Shown: in pieces, positions 16,243 through 25,148 of the stretch
How the letters are laid out: each line of letters begins with the position of its first letter
Numbering within the stretch: position 1 is the first letter of the stretch
Assembly (NCBI RefSeq): GCF_033366695.1
Contig: NZ_JAOBTQ010000001.1
Location: forward strand, 2,976,001-3,040,000
Direction of reading: 5' to 3'
DNA from: Streptomyces sp. SCL15-4
GTDB taxonomy: Bacteria > Actinomycetota > Actinomycetes > Streptomycetales > Streptomycetaceae
DNA length: 64,000 nucleotides
The notes under the pieces: model-generated
What the model saw: the letters and a program-made list of their open reading frames with translations, nothing else
Databases searched by the model: none
Told to the model about the DNA's origin: nothing
Translations under genes and position numbers: made by a program

Positions 16243-17604
16243 ATGACGAAGGCCGGAAGCACCCTGGCGGCGGCCACCGTTCCCGCGCGCGCCGTGCGCC
16301 TTCCGCGGCGCCGGGGGATCGAGCTGTCCCTGCTCGTGCTGGCCGTCCTGCTGTCCGTGTACGGCTACTGCGCGGTGGGGCTGGCCCGGTCCGGGACCGT
16401 TCCGCCGGGTGCCGTCGGGTACGGCGCCGGGCTCGGCGTGCTCGCCCTGTTCGCCCACATCGCGGTGCGGATCCGGGCGCCGTACGCCGATCCGCTGCCG
16501 CTGCCCATCGGGGTGCTGCTCAACGGGCTGGGGCTGGTCCTGATCTACCGGCTGGACCTGGAGACCCCGGGCGACCGGGCGGCCCCGACCCAGCTGGTGT
16601 GGTCCACGCTGGGCGTCGGGCTGTTCATCGGCGTGGTGCTGGTGCTGCGGGACCACCGGGTGCTCCAGCGGTACGCGTACGTCTGCGTGGTGGCCGCCCT
16701 CGTCCTGCTGGCGCTGCCGATCCTGTTCCCGGCGGTCAACGGGGCCCGGATCTGGATCCGGGTCGCCGGGTTCTCCATCCAGCCCGGCGAGTTCGCGAAG
16801 GTGCTGCTCGCGGTGTTCTTCGCCGCCTATCTGGCCGCCAACCGCAGCGCGCTGGCGTACACCGGCCGCCGGCTGTGGCGGTTGCAGTTCCCGACCGGGC
16901 GGGTGCTCGGGCCGATCCTGACGATCTGGCTGGTGAGTGTGGGCGTCCTGGTGCTGGAGCGGGACCTCGGGACCTCGCTGCTGTTCTTCGGGCTGTTCGT
17001 GGTGCTGCTGTACGTGGCCACCGGGCGCACCGGGTGGATCGCGGTGGGGCTGCTGCTCGCCGTACTGGGCGCGGTCGCCGTGGGACGGCTGGAGCCGCAT
17101 GTGGGCGGGCGGATCGAGGACTGGCTGCACCCGTTCGCCACCATCGAGGCCGGACGGGGTCCCAACCAGCTCGCCCAGTCCCTGTTCGCCTTCGCGGCCG
17201 GCGGGATGCTGGGCACCGGGCTGGGGCTCGGGCACTCCATCCTGATCGGCTTCGCGACCAAGTCGGACTTCATCCTGGCGACGGCCGGGGAGGAGCTGGG
17301 GCTCGCCGGGCTCGCGGCGATCGTGCTGCTGTACGCGCTGCTGGTGGAGCGCGGCTACCGGGCGGGGCTGGCGCTGCGCGAGCCGTTCGGCCGGCTCCTC
17401 GCGGTGGGGCTCGCCTCGATCGTGGCGCTCCAGGTGTTCGTGATCGCGGGCGGGGTGACCGGGCTGATCCCGCTGACCGGCATGGCGATGCCGTTCCTCG
17501 CCCAGGGCGGCTCCTCGGTGGTCACCAACTGGGCGATCGTGGCGCTGCTGGTCCGGGTGAGCGATTCGGCGCGCAGCCAGTACGACGGCCGGGAGGCGCC
17601 ATGA
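16243..17604 (+). CDS. FtsW/RodA/SpoVE-family peptidoglycan glycosyltransferase
   Basis: 453 residues, ATG 16243. About ten to twelve membrane segments with the SEDS hallmarks: VNGARIWIRVAGFSIQPGEFAKVLL, the long extracellular loop with GRIEDWLHPF and GPNQLAQSLFA, ILATAGEELGLAG (conserved E), and the C-terminal TGMAMPFLAQGGSSVV. SEDS proteins polymerise lipid II together with a class B PBP, and the PBP gene overlaps this one by four bases (ATGA). In Streptomyces there are several such pairs; this is the kind often adjacent to ser/thr kinase or sporulation loci, so I do not name it. Confidence 0.92.
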   Translation: MTKAGSTLAAATVPARAVRLPRRRGIELSLLVLAVLLSVYGYCAVGLARSGTVPPGAVGYGAGLGVLALFAHIAVRIRAPYADPLPLPIGVLLNGLGLVLIYRLDLETPGDRAAPTQLVWSTLGVGLFIGVVLVLRDHRVLQRYAYVCVVAALVLLALPILFPAVNGARIWIRVAGFSIQPGEFAKVLLAVFFAAYLAANRSALAYTGRRLWRLQFPTGRVLGPILTIWLVSVGVLVLERDLGTSLLFFGLFVVLLYVATGRTGWIAVGLLLAVLGAVAVGRLEPHVGGRIEDWLHPFATIEAGRGPNQLAQSLFAFAAGGMLGTGLGLGHSILIGFATKSDFILATAGEELGLAGLAAIVLLYALLVERGYRAGLALREPFGRLLAVGLASIVALQVFVIAGGVTGLIPLTGMAMPFLAQGGSSVVTNWAIVALLVRVSDSARSQYDGREAP

Positions 17605-19097
17605 CCGAGTACGGCTCGCTGCCCGAGGGCGGGCGGCCGATGGCGCGGTACATCCGGCACGCCTGCGCGTTCTGCGCCCTGCTGCTGGCGGCGCTGCTGG
17701 CCAACGCGGCCCGGGTGCAGGTCGTGCAGTCCCGGGAGTACGACGGCAATCCGGCCAACCGGCGCGGCACGATCGCCCGTTACCAGCAGCCGCGCGGGGA
17801 CATCCTGGTGGACGGCCGGCCGGTCACCGGCTCGGTGGACACCGGCGAGCAGCTGCGGTACGAACGCACTTACGCGGACGGCCCGTTGTACGCGCCGGTC
17901 ACCGGTTTCTCCTCGCAGAAGTACGGCACCACGTTCCTGGAGCACACCGAGGACGGAGTGCTGTCCGGCACCGATCCGCTGCTCGCGCCGCTGCCGCTGT
18001 GGCGCGACGTGACGCGGGGACGTGCCGCCGGCGGTGACGTCGTGACCACCCTCGACCGGCGGGCGCAGGAGGCCGCGTACCGGGGGCTGTCCGGGCGCAA
18101 GGGCGCGGTGGCGGCGGTGGAGCCGGCCACGGGCCGGATCCTGGCGCTGGTGACCAGCCCGTCGTACGACCCGGCGGAGCTGTCGGGCAACAACGAGGCG
18201 GTGACGGCCGCGTGGGCCCGGCTCAACGACGATCCGGAGAAGCCGATGCTCAACCGGGCGGTGCGGCAGACGTATCCGCCGGGGTCGACGTTCAAGGTGG
18301 TCACCGCGGCGGCGGCGCTGGACGCGGGTGTGGTCACGGACCTGGACGAGCGCACCGACTCGCCCGACCCCTACCGGCTGCCCGGCACCACCACGCGGCT
18401 GACCAACGAGGGCGACGGCTGTGCGGACGCCTCGGTGCGGGATGCCTTCGAGTGGTCCTGCAACACGGTCTTCGCCAAGCTGGGCGTGGACGTGGGGGTG
18501 CGGGACATGGGGGCCATGGCGCAGGCGCTGGGGTTCAACGACTCCGAGGTGCGCATCCCGTTCTCCGTGGCGCCCAGCACCTTCGACACGAGTGTGGACC
18601 GGGCGCAGCTCGCGCTGTCCTCGATCGGGCAGTACAACACGCGGGCCACGCCGTTGCAGATGGCGATGGTCGCCGCGGCGGTCGCGGACGGCGGTGTGCT
18701 GCGTCCGCCGTACCTGGTGGAGCGGACCACCCGGCACGGCGGCGAGCCCCTGTCCGGGAGCGGGGCGCGGCCGGGCCGGCAGGTGATGCGGCCGGCCACC
18801 GCGGCGCGGCTCGCGGAGCTGATGGCCGGGGTGGTCCGGGAGGGCACCGGCACCAACGCGGCCCTGCCCGGCGTGCTGGTCGGCGGCAAGACCGGCACGG
18901 CACAGCACGGGGTCGGCAACACGGGGGTGCCGTACGCCTGGTTCGTCTCCTGGGCGAAGTCCGAGGACGCGCCGGAGCCGCAGGTGGCGGTCGCGGTGGT
19001 GGTGGAGGACGCGTCGGCGGACCGCGGCGAGATCAGCGGCAACGGCGACGCGGCCCCGATCGCGCGGGAGGTGATGCGGGCCGTGGTCGGCGGGTGA
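17601..19097 (+). CDS. Class B penicillin-binding protein (transpeptidase)
   Basis: 498 residues, ATG 17601, overlapping the FtsW-like stop. A single N-terminal membrane helix (about 19-40) anchors the protein. The transpeptidase domain has all three motifs: SxxK at S229 (PPGSTFK), SCN at 286-288, and KTG at 430-432. The N-terminal dimerisation-like part is short, as in actinobacterial PbpA. It cross-links the glycan made by the SEDS partner. A second in-frame ATG at 17640 (MARYIRH) could be the true start. Both genes seem to form a separate cell-wall operon after the orphan kinase. Confidence 0.93.
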   Translation: MTEYGSLPEGGRPMARYIRHACAFCALLLAALLANAARVQVVQSREYDGNPANRRGTIARYQQPRGDILVDGRPVTGSVDTGEQLRYERTYADGPLYAPVTGFSSQKYGTTFLEHTEDGVLSGTDPLLAPLPLWRDVTRGRAAGGDVVTTLDRRAQEAAYRGLSGRKGAVAAVEPATGRILALVTSPSYDPAELSGNNEAVTAAWARLNDDPEKPMLNRAVRQTYPPGSTFKVVTAAAALDAGVVTDLDERTDSPDPYRLPGTTTRLTNEGDGCADASVRDAFEWSCNTVFAKLGVDVGVRDMGAMAQALGFNDSEVRIPFSVAPSTFDTSVDRAQLALSSIGQYNTRATPLQMAMVAAAVADGGVLRPPYLVERTTRHGGEPLSGSGARPGRQVMRPATAARLAELMAGVVREGTGTNAALPGVLVGGKTGTAQHGVGNTGVPYAWFVSWAKSEDAPEPQVAVAVVVEDASADRGEISGNGDAAPIAREVMRAVVGG

Positions 19098-19103
19098 GGC
19101 GGG

Positions 19104-19964
19104 TCAGCCGGCGGGCCGGAGCATCTCGGAGCGGATCCGCAGGGTGGTGCGGGCGGCCTCCTGGAGGTCCACGTCGGCGGGGTCGCGCACGGAGCGGTCG
19201 ATCTTTCCGGCGACGGCCGCCGTGTTGCCGTCCGCCCAGGCGCAGACGCCGTAGATCAGGGTGACCGTGGCGCTCTTCTGGCGGAGCACCTGGCAGCTGA
19301 CGGGAGTGGGGGCGCCGGACGGGGTGACGTCCCTGGCGGGCCGCTCCACGGTCACGCCGTCGGCCTCGGCGGCGCCCTTGAGCAGGCCCCGGCGGATCGC
19401 GGAGGTGTTCTTGAACCGGCCGTACATGCCGGAGACGAGCAGCATGGCCCGGCCGTCGTCGCCGGGCGGGGCGTAGCGGCCCACGGTGGCGTGGACGTCC
19501 TTGGCGTCCCAGGCGCCGTCGGCCTCGTCCTCGATCCCCTTGCCCTCGGTGCCGGAGAGGTCCTCGGCGAGGGTGTACTCGCCGCCGAGCAGGCCGTGCG
19601 GCAGGACCAGCTTGTTCCTCGCCGCCGGGAAACCGCTGCCGGCCACCATGCCGAGCACCACGAGACCGGCGACGACGACCGTGACGACTCCGCCCACGAT
19701 GCCGAGCACCAGACCGACCCGGCGCTTCCTCGGGGGCGGCGCCATGGGCGGCACGCCCCAGCCGGGGTAGGGCTGCTGCGGCGGGTAGGGCTGCCGGCCC
19801 GGGTACGGCTGCGGCGGGTACGGCTGCTGCTGGGGATACGGCGCCTGCTGGGGATACGGCGCCTGCTGGGGGTACGGCGAGCCGTACGGGCCGGGGGCGG
19901 CCTGCGGGGGCTGCTGGCCGTAGGGCCCCGGGTACGGCGGCGGCTGCGACGGAGGCATGGACAC
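19104..19964 (-). CDS. Membrane protein with PYPQQ-repeat N-terminus
   Basis: 286 residues from GTG 19964 (ATG 19958 is an alternative). The first 75 residues are low-complexity Pro/Tyr/Gln with repeats of the form PYPQQ(A/Q), the type of cytoplasmic tail common in Streptomyces membrane proteins. One membrane helix follows RKRR (about residues 82-108), and an extracytoplasmic domain of about 175 residues contains two cysteines (SCQVL and GVCAW) that may pair. No enzyme motif is visible. The 3' end is 6 bases from the convergent PBP gene. Function unknown. Confidence 0.82.
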   Translation of the reverse strand: MSMPPSQPPPYPGPYGQQPPQAAPGPYGSPYPQQAPYPQQAPYPQQQPYPPQPYPGRQPYPPQQPYPGWGVPPMAPPPRKRRVGLVLGIVGGVVTVVVAGLVVLGMVAGSGFPAARNKLVLPHGLLGGEYTLAEDLSGTEGKGIEDEADGAWDAKDVHATVGRYAPPGDDGRAMLLVSGMYGRFKNTSAIRRGLLKGAAEADGVTVERPARDVTPSGAPTPVSCQVLRQKSATVTLIYGVCAWADGNTAAVAGKIDRSVRDPADVDLQEAARTTLRIRSEMLRPAG

Positions 19965-20039
19965 GCCAGCACGCTACTTCACCCCGGTGGCCCGCCCGGC
20001 ACCGCGTCCCGCGCACCCCGCCGCCTCCCGGGCGGCCGG

Positions 20040-21149
20040 TCAGTTCTCCGCCGTGCCCGACTCGATCGTCGCCGCCACCTCCGCCACCCGCTCCCGCTCC
20101 TCCGCGGCGAAGCGTTCGGCGTCCAGCCGGTCGGCCGACTCCTCGTCCTGGGCCATCAGCTGGTCCAGGTCCGAATCGCCGAGTTCGAAGACGCCCATGT
20201 CCAGGTAGGCCTGCTGCAGGCGCCTGCCCCACAGGCCGATGTCCTTGACGCACGGGACGATCCGGCTGAAGAGCAGCCTGCGGAACAGCCGCAGGAACTC
20301 GGAGTCCTCGCTGATCTGTGCCGCCTCGGCCTTCGGGATGCCGAAGTTCTCCAGCACCTCCGTCCCGCGCAGCCGGTCGCGCATCAGGTGGCAGCCCTCG
20401 ATGACGAACTCCTCGCGCTCGCGCAGTTCGGCGTCGGTGAGCTGCCGGTAGTAGTCGCGCAGTGCCATCCGGCCGAAGGCCACGTGCCGGGCCTCGTCCT
20501 GCATGACGTAGGTCAGGATCTGCCGCGGCAGCGGCTTGTCCGTGGTGTCCCGGAGCATCCCGAAGGCGGCCAGCGCCAGGCCCTCGATCAGCACCTGCAT
20601 GCCGAGATAGGGCATGTCCCAGCGGCTGTCGCGCAGGGTGTCGCCGAGCAGCGCCCGCAGGTCGTCGTTGACCGGATAGACCAGGCCCGTCTTCTCGTGC
20701 AGGAAGCGGCCGTATATCTCGGCGTGCCGGGCCTCGTCCATGGTCTGGGTCGCGGAGTAGAACTTGGCGTCCAGGTCGGGCGCCGACTCCACGATCCGCG
20801 CCGCGCAGATCATCGCGCCCTGCTCGCCGTGCAGGAACTGGCTGAACTGCCAGGAGGCGTAGTGCCGGCGCAGTTCGCCCTTGTCCTTCTCGGAGAGCTT
20901 GTCCCAATGGCGGGTGCCGTACAGGGACATGGCCTCCTCGGGCGTGCCGAGGGGGTCGCAGGGGTCCACCTCCAGGTCCCAGTCGATGCGGGTCCGCCCG
21001 TCCCACTGCTTGTCCTTGCCCTTCTGGTACAGGGCGAGCAGACGGTCGCGCCCGTCGTCGTACTCCCAGGTGAACCGGGCCGCGCCGGTGGCGGGCACCT
21101 GCCAGGGGGAGTCTCCCGGATCGTCGGCGTACAGGTCATGGGTCCGCAT
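20040..21149 (-). CDS. Ferritin-like diiron (R2-like) oxygenase
   Basis: About 369 residues if ATG 21149 is used; TTG 21185 with AGGA upstream is possible. Helical protein with a full set of diiron ligands: Glu in FLHGEQGAM, DEARHAE (ExxH), Glu in LIEGLALAAF, and DEARHVAF (second ExxH), arranged as in R2-type ribonucleotide-reductase-like oxidases. No tyrosyl-radical partner is evident. It is divergent from another diiron protein gene (21272) with a shared 120-base promoter region, and a TetR regulator follows that gene. Likely a monooxygenase acting on an unknown substrate. Confidence 0.82.
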   Translation of the reverse strand: MRTHDLYADDPGDSPWQVPATGAARFTWEYDDGRDRLLALYQKGKDKQWDGRTRIDWDLEVDPCDPLGTPEEAMSLYGTRHWDKLSEKDKGELRRHYASWQFSQFLHGEQGAMICAARIVESAPDLDAKFYSATQTMDEARHAEIYGRFLHEKTGLVYPVNDDLRALLGDTLRDSRWDMPYLGMQVLIEGLALAAFGMLRDTTDKPLPRQILTYVMQDEARHVAFGRMALRDYYRQLTDAELREREEFVIEGCHLMRDRLRGTEVLENFGIPKAEAAQISEDSEFLRLFRRLLFSRIVPCVKDIGLWGRRLQQAYLDMGVFELGDSDLDQLMAQDEESADRLDAERFAAEERERVAEVAATIESGTAEN

Positions 21150-21200
21150 ACTCCTCAGGCTCACGCCTGGATGCCGCGCCAACAAGTCCTGCGCAAGGGA

Positions 21201-21234
21201 TTGACGACCTTACTGACAAGCAGTCTTATAAGAG
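21201..21234. promoter_or_regulatory. Divergent promoter with palindromes between two diiron oxygenase genes
   Basis: TTGACG at 21201-21206 is a plausible -35; TCTTAT at 21224-21229 lies 17 bases further. Over the latter is the perfect palindrome TCTTATAAGA (21224-21233), next to ACTG-N5-CAGT (21212-21224). These could bind the TetR protein encoded downstream; no direct evidence. Confidence 0.45.
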
Positions 21235-21271
21235 CAGGACGACTACCCCCGGGTAACGAGGTGAGGGAGCC

Positions 21272-22210
21272 ATGACGACCCTGACGGAAGCGGACGCGCT
21301 GGACGGGCTGCGCGACGCGCTCGGCCTGCTCAAGGACCGGGAACAGGTTGCCGAACGGCTGCTCGCCTCTTCCGCCAAGCACTCCTTCGACCCGGACAAG
21401 GAGCTGGACTGGGACGCGCCCTTCGAGGAGGGCAAGTGGTTCTGGCCGCCGGAGCTGGTCTCGCTGTACGACACCCCGATGTGGCGGCGGATGAGCGAGG
21501 AACAGCGCATCCTGCTCTCCCAGCACGAGGCGGCGGCGCTGGCCTCGCTCGGCATCTGGTTCGAGCTCATCCTGATGCAGCTGCTGGTCCGGCACATCTA
21601 CGACAAGGCGGCGACGAGCGCGCACGTGCGGTACGCCCTCACCGAGATCGAGGACGAGTGCCGGCACTCGAAGATGTTCGCGCGCCTGATCTCGCACGGC
21701 GACACGCCCTGGTACCCGGTGAGCCGGGCCCACCAGAACCTGGGCCGCCTGTTCAAGACGATCTCGACCACTCCCGGTTCCTTCACCGCCACGCTGCTCG
21801 GCGAGGAGGTCCTGGACTGGATGCAGCGGCTGACCTTCCCGGACGAGCGGGTCCAGCCGCTGATCCGGGGCGTCACACGGATCCACGTGGTGGAGGAGGC
21901 CCGGCACGTCCGGTACGCCCGTGAGGAGCTGCGGCGCCAGATGGTGACCGCGCCGAGGTGGTCCCAGGAGTTCACCCGGGTCACCTCCGGCGAGTTCGCC
22001 CGGGTGTTCTCGGTCGCGTTCGTCAACCCGGAGGTGTACACGAACGTGGGTCTGGACAAGCGGGAGGCGATGGCCCAGGTGAAGGCGAGCGGGCACCGCC
22101 GCGAGATCATGCAGACGGGTGCCAAGCGGCTGACCGATTTCCTGGACGACATCGGTGTCCTGCGGGGCGTGGGGCGCCGGCTGTGGAGGTCCTCGGGCCT
22201 CCTGGCGTGA
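21272..22210 (+). CDS. AurF-like diiron oxygenase
   Basis: 312 residues, ATG 21272 with GAGGTGAGGGAG upstream. The segment EIEDECRHSKMF (E125, E129, H132) and the later VEEARHVRYAREE provide two ExxH-type pairs, the pattern of AurF-type p-aminobenzoate N-oxygenases that act on arylamines. A C-terminal segment with EIMQTGAKRLTDFLDDIGV is typical of the family. Soluble. Divergent from another diiron protein, and followed by a TetR regulator about 100 bases downstream, forming a small redox locus. Substrate unknown; no biosynthetic gene cluster is apparent around it. Confidence 0.82.
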   Translation: MTTLTEADALDGLRDALGLLKDREQVAERLLASSAKHSFDPDKELDWDAPFEEGKWFWPPELVSLYDTPMWRRMSEEQRILLSQHEAAALASLGIWFELILMQLLVRHIYDKAATSAHVRYALTEIEDECRHSKMFARLISHGDTPWYPVSRAHQNLGRLFKTISTTPGSFTATLLGEEVLDWMQRLTFPDERVQPLIRGVTRIHVVEEARHVRYAREELRRQMVTAPRWSQEFTRVTSGEFARVFSVAFVNPEVYTNVGLDKREAMAQVKASGHRREIMQTGAKRLTDFLDDIGVLRGVGRRLWRSSGLLA

Positions 22211-22311
22211 TCCCGGCGGCCCGCCCGGGGGCGCGGAGCACGGCGCGAGTGCCCCTCGGCCGCCCGCGAGCGCCGCATGGCGGCCCCACCACGGCGGTTA
22301 GGCTGACCGCC

Positions 22312-22977
22312 ATGACCCAGTCGGCCACCCCCGCATACCGCCGCCTGAGCGTCGAGGAGCGACGAAGCCAGCTCCTCGACGCCGCGCTCTCGCTCTTCGC
22401 GCACCGCGCGCCCGAGGACGTGTCCCTCGATGACGTGGCGGAGGCGGCCGGAGTCTCGCGCCCCCTGGTGTACCGCTACTTCCCGGGCGGCAAGCAGCAG
22501 CTCTACGAGGCCGCGCTCGGGTCGGCCGCCGAGCAGCTGAACCAGTGTTTCGACGAGCCCAACGAGACGTCCGCGCTGTCCCGTCTGTCCCGTGTCCTGG
22601 ACCGCTACCTGGCCTTCGTCGACCAGCACGACACCGGTTTCAGCGCGCTGCTCCAGGGCGGCAGCGTGGTGGAGACCAGGCGCACCACCGCCATCGTGGA
22701 CGGGGTGCGCCGGTCCGCCGCCGACCACATCTACCAGCACCTGGAGGTCGGCGACCCCGGTGCGCCGCTGCGGATGACCGTGCGCATGTGGATCGCGGCC
22801 GTGGAGGCGGCCTCCCTGATCTGGCTGGACAACGACAAACAGCCGCCGCCCGCGGAGCTGAGGGACTGGCTGGTGGAGCAGTTCGTGGCCGTCCTCACGG
22901 TCACGGCGGGCCGCGACCCGCAGACGGCGGCGCTCGTCGCCACGCTCTCCGAGGACGGCCGGGTACCGGCCCCGTGA
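22312..22977 (+). CDS. TetR-family regulator
   Basis: 221 residues from ATG 22312. N-terminal TetR helix-turn-helix: RSQLLDAALSLFA, then VSLDDVAEAAGVSRPLVYRYF. The C-terminal ligand domain contains WIAAVEAASLIWLD. It follows the AurF-like gene in the same direction and overlaps the next small gene by four bases (GTGA). Probably senses a hydrophobic ligand and controls the diiron oxygenase promoter at about 21200-21235; that target is inferred from proximity. Confidence 0.9.
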   Translation: MTQSATPAYRRLSVEERRSQLLDAALSLFAHRAPEDVSLDDVAEAAGVSRPLVYRYFPGGKQQLYEAALGSAAEQLNQCFDEPNETSALSRLSRVLDRYLAFVDQHDTGFSALLQGGSVVETRRTTAIVDGVRRSAADHIYQHLEVGDPGAPLRMTVRMWIAAVEAASLIWLDNDKQPPPAELRDWLVEQFVAVLTVTAGRDPQTAALVATLSEDGRVPAP

Positions 22978-23300
22978 AGAGCCAGGACACCCCCTTCGAG
23001 GGCGGTCCCATGGACGGGCGCGTGCTGCCCGTCCTGCTCGGCCCCACCGGACACCCCCCGAAGACCTACCGCATCCCCGTCCCGGACCCGGCCGGCGGCC
23101 GCCCCACGGTGCTGGTCTACCGGCGCGTGCCGCGCGGGCACAGCCGGCGGCTCGGGCTGGTCCAGGGCTGGAAGTACCGGTACGACCCGGACGACACCTC
23201 CGGCGGACGGCTCAGGTGGCCCTGGTCCAAGCCGGCCGCTCCGCCCGTCTCCCCGCCCGACGCCCCGCCGTCCGGCAAGCCGGGTGACACGAACGAGTGA
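22974..23300 (+). CDS. Small conserved protein, unknown function
   Basis: 108 residues, GTG 22974 overlapping the TetR stop, so translationally coupled. Sequence begins VKSQDTPFEGGPMDGRVLPV and has a GWKYRYDPDD segment followed by a Pro-rich tail ending in PSGKPGDTNE. The pattern of FEGGPMDG-R-V-L-P-V resembles short Streptomyces hypothetical proteins that follow TetR genes. No membrane segment or catalytic motif. Function unknown. Confidence 0.72.
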   Translation: MKSQDTPFEGGPMDGRVLPVLLGPTGHPPKTYRIPVPDPAGGRPTVLVYRRVPRGHSRRLGLVQGWKYRYDPDDTSGGRLRWPWSKPAAPPVSPPDAPPSGKPGDTNE

Positions 23301-23412
23301 AAGCGGTGCGCCGAACCGCGCAGGCTTCCCGCATATTGTGTGCCGACACGTCTGATTATCACCGTGCGACGGGAGACGGAGGGACCGCTCTCCCCGCACC
23401 GGAGGTGATGAC

Positions 23413-24564
23413 GTGTCAGGAGTGCTTCTGCGTCTGGCCGGTACGGCCGCGGTGGCGGCCCAGGCCGTCCTCGCGCCCGTGTCCGCCGCGGCCGTACCGG
23501 ACCCACGGCCGTCCGTGTCCGCGCCCGGCGCCCAGCCGGCCCCGGCCGCGCCCGGCGCACAGCCGTCGGTGGCCCGGCTGCTGACGGACCTTCAGCGGCT
23601 GTACCGGGAAACCGAGCGGGCCACCGAGACCTACAACGCCACCACGGAGAAGCTGGAGCGGCAGCGCGCCGAGGTGGCCCGGCTGGACGAGGAACTCGCC
23701 CGCGCCCGGCTGGCCCTGCGGAGCACGCGGCTGGACGCCGGCCGGCTGGCCCGGCAGCAGTACCAGAGCGGCGGCGGTCTCGGCCCCTACGTCCGCCTCC
23801 TGCTCGCGCGCGATCCGCAGCACGCGCTGGACGAGGGACATGTCATCGGGGAGCTGGCGCGCGAACGGGCCCGTACGGTGGCCCGGCTGACCGGCGCGGA
23901 GCGGCGCCAGGACGCCCTGGCCCGCGCGGCCCGCAAGGCGCTGGACACCCAGCTCGGCCTGGCCGCCCGGCAGAAGAGACAACGCGACGACGTCCGCACC
24001 AGGCTGGCCGGCGTGGAACGCGCACTGGCCGCCCTCACCGCGGACCAGCTCGCGGCCGTGGCCCGGCTGGAGGAACAGCAGGTCGCCGAGGCCCAGCGCG
24101 AACTGACCACCGCGGGCGCCCTGCCCGCCGGCGACCGCCCTGCCGCACCGGCGGCCGGCGCCGCCGGTGCCGCCGGTGCCGCCGGTGCCGCCGGTGCCGC
24201 CGGTGCCGCCGAGCGCGCGGTCCGCTACGCGCTGGACCAGGTCGGCAAGCCGTACCGGTGGGGCGCGGCGGGTCCCGACGCCTACGACTGCTCGGGGCTG
24301 ACCTCGCGGGCCTGGGTCCGGGCGGGCGTCGCGGTGCCGCGCACCAGCCAGGAGCAGTGGGCCCGGCTGGCCAGGGTCCCGCTGGACCGGCTGCGCCCGG
24401 GAGACCTGGTGGTGTACTTCCCCGAGGCGACCCACGTGGCGATGTACGTGGGGGACGGGAAGGTCGTCCAGGCGCCGAGACCGGGCGGGAAGGTGAAGGT
24501 CTCGCCCCTCGCCTCCCATCCGGTGCTCGGCGCGGTCCGGCCGGGTACGGGCCAGCTCGGCTAG
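23413..24564 (+). CDS. NlpC/P60 peptidoglycan hydrolase with coiled-coil stalk
   Basis: 383 residues, GTG 23413 behind GGAGGTGA. N-terminal signal peptide (Ala-rich, ends near AAAVPDP); residues 50-230 are Arg/Glu/Ala-rich and strongly predicted coiled coil; a flexible Ala-Gly linker leads into the NlpC/P60 domain, with catalytic Cys293 (DAYDCSGL), the His in ATHVAMYVG, and a third polar residue near SHPVL. It should be a secreted D,L-endopeptidase like the RipA group. The linker is encoded by five perfect copies of a 9-base unit (24160-24210). The 3' end overlaps the next gene's 3' end in CTAG. Confidence 0.92.
   Translation: MSGVLLRLAGTAAVAAQAVLAPVSAAAVPDPRPSVSAPGAQPAPAAPGAQPSVARLLTDLQRLYRETERATETYNATTEKLERQRAEVARLDEELARARLALRSTRLDAGRLARQQYQSGGGLGPYVRLLLARDPQHALDEGHVIGELARERARTVARLTGAERRQDALARAARKALDTQLGLAARQKRQRDDVRTRLAGVERALAALTADQLAAVARLEEQQVAEAQRELTTAGALPAGDRPAAPAAGAAGAAGAAGAAGAAGAAERAVRYALDQVGKPYRWGAAGPDAYDCSGLTSRAWVRAGVAVPRTSQEQWARLARVPLDRLRPGDLVVYFPEATHVAMYVGDGKVVQAPRPGGKVKVSPLASHPVLGAVRPGTGQLG
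24160..24210 (+). repeat. In-frame 9-bp tandem repeat in the NlpC/P60 linker
   Basis: GCCGCCGGT repeats five times, then GCCGCC; each unit adds Ala-Ala-Gly. The copy number can vary by replication slippage without shifting the frame, altering the linker length between coiled coil and catalytic domain. Confidence 0.9.
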
Positions 24565-25064
24565 TCCTCGCAGAACTGCCTCGCCGCGGCTGCCGAGCCC
24601 TTGTCGTACCCCTCCTGCCAGTTCGGGTCCGCGGCGACGCCCTGCCGCTGGTTCTTCTGGCAGTCCGCCTTCATGTCGGCGAAGCCCTCTTTGTAGCCCT
24701 GCTTGAACTGGGCGCGGGCGTCATTCTGCTCCGTCTCCTCGACGGTGCCGCACCTCACCTCGGGCCCACCGATCTGCTGCGCGGTGATGGTGCCCTCCGC
24801 CTTGCCGACCTGGAGCGACCAGCCGCCGTTCGCGTCCGACCGCACCGTGCCCTCGTTTCCGGCGCCGGACTCCAGGGCGACCTGCTTGTTCGGCCTGAAG
24901 TCCTTGCCGGTGACCTGGACGACGTCGGCGGTGCCGGTCTTCGACAGACCGCAGCTCGGCGACGCCGCGCCGGCCGTCCCGGCGGAGAACGTCACCGCTC
25001 CCAGCGCCAGGGACGACACCGCCAGTGGTGTCAGGATTGCCAGACGCACCCGTCGACCGTTCAT
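24561..25064 (-). CDS. Secreted protein of unknown function
   Basis: 167 residues from ATG 25064 with AGGAG upstream; a longer frame has no site. A clear signal peptide (RRVRLAILTPLAVSSLALGA to AGTAGAASPSC) is followed by a domain with GKDFRPNKQVALESG and a C-terminal repeat-like pattern QFKQGYKEGFADMKADC, then WQEGYDKGSAAAARQFCED. Four cysteines could form two disulphides. The stop codon shares CTAG with the convergent NlpC/P60 gene, so there is no room for separate terminators. No function recognised. Confidence 0.8.
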   Translation of the reverse strand: MNGRRVRLAILTPLAVSSLALGAVTFSAGTAGAASPSCGLSKTGTADVVQVTGKDFRPNKQVALESGAGNEGTVRSDANGGWSLQVGKAEGTITAQQIGGPEVRCGTVEETEQNDARAQFKQGYKEGFADMKADCQKNQRQGVAADPNWQEGYDKGSAAAARQFCED

Positions 25065-25148
25065 GGGAACTCCTATGGCTTGTCCCCCCTGCACACCTGT
25101 CCCAGCGTCCCTCCGCCGGTATCGGGTGTCAAAAGGGGGACGAAACCC

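Noticed and set aside
23301..23412. Possible c-di-AMP (ydaO) riboswitch before the NlpC/P60 gene
   Set aside because: Such switches precede some cell-wall hydrolases in Streptomyces, but the space is short and I could not align the conserved elements.
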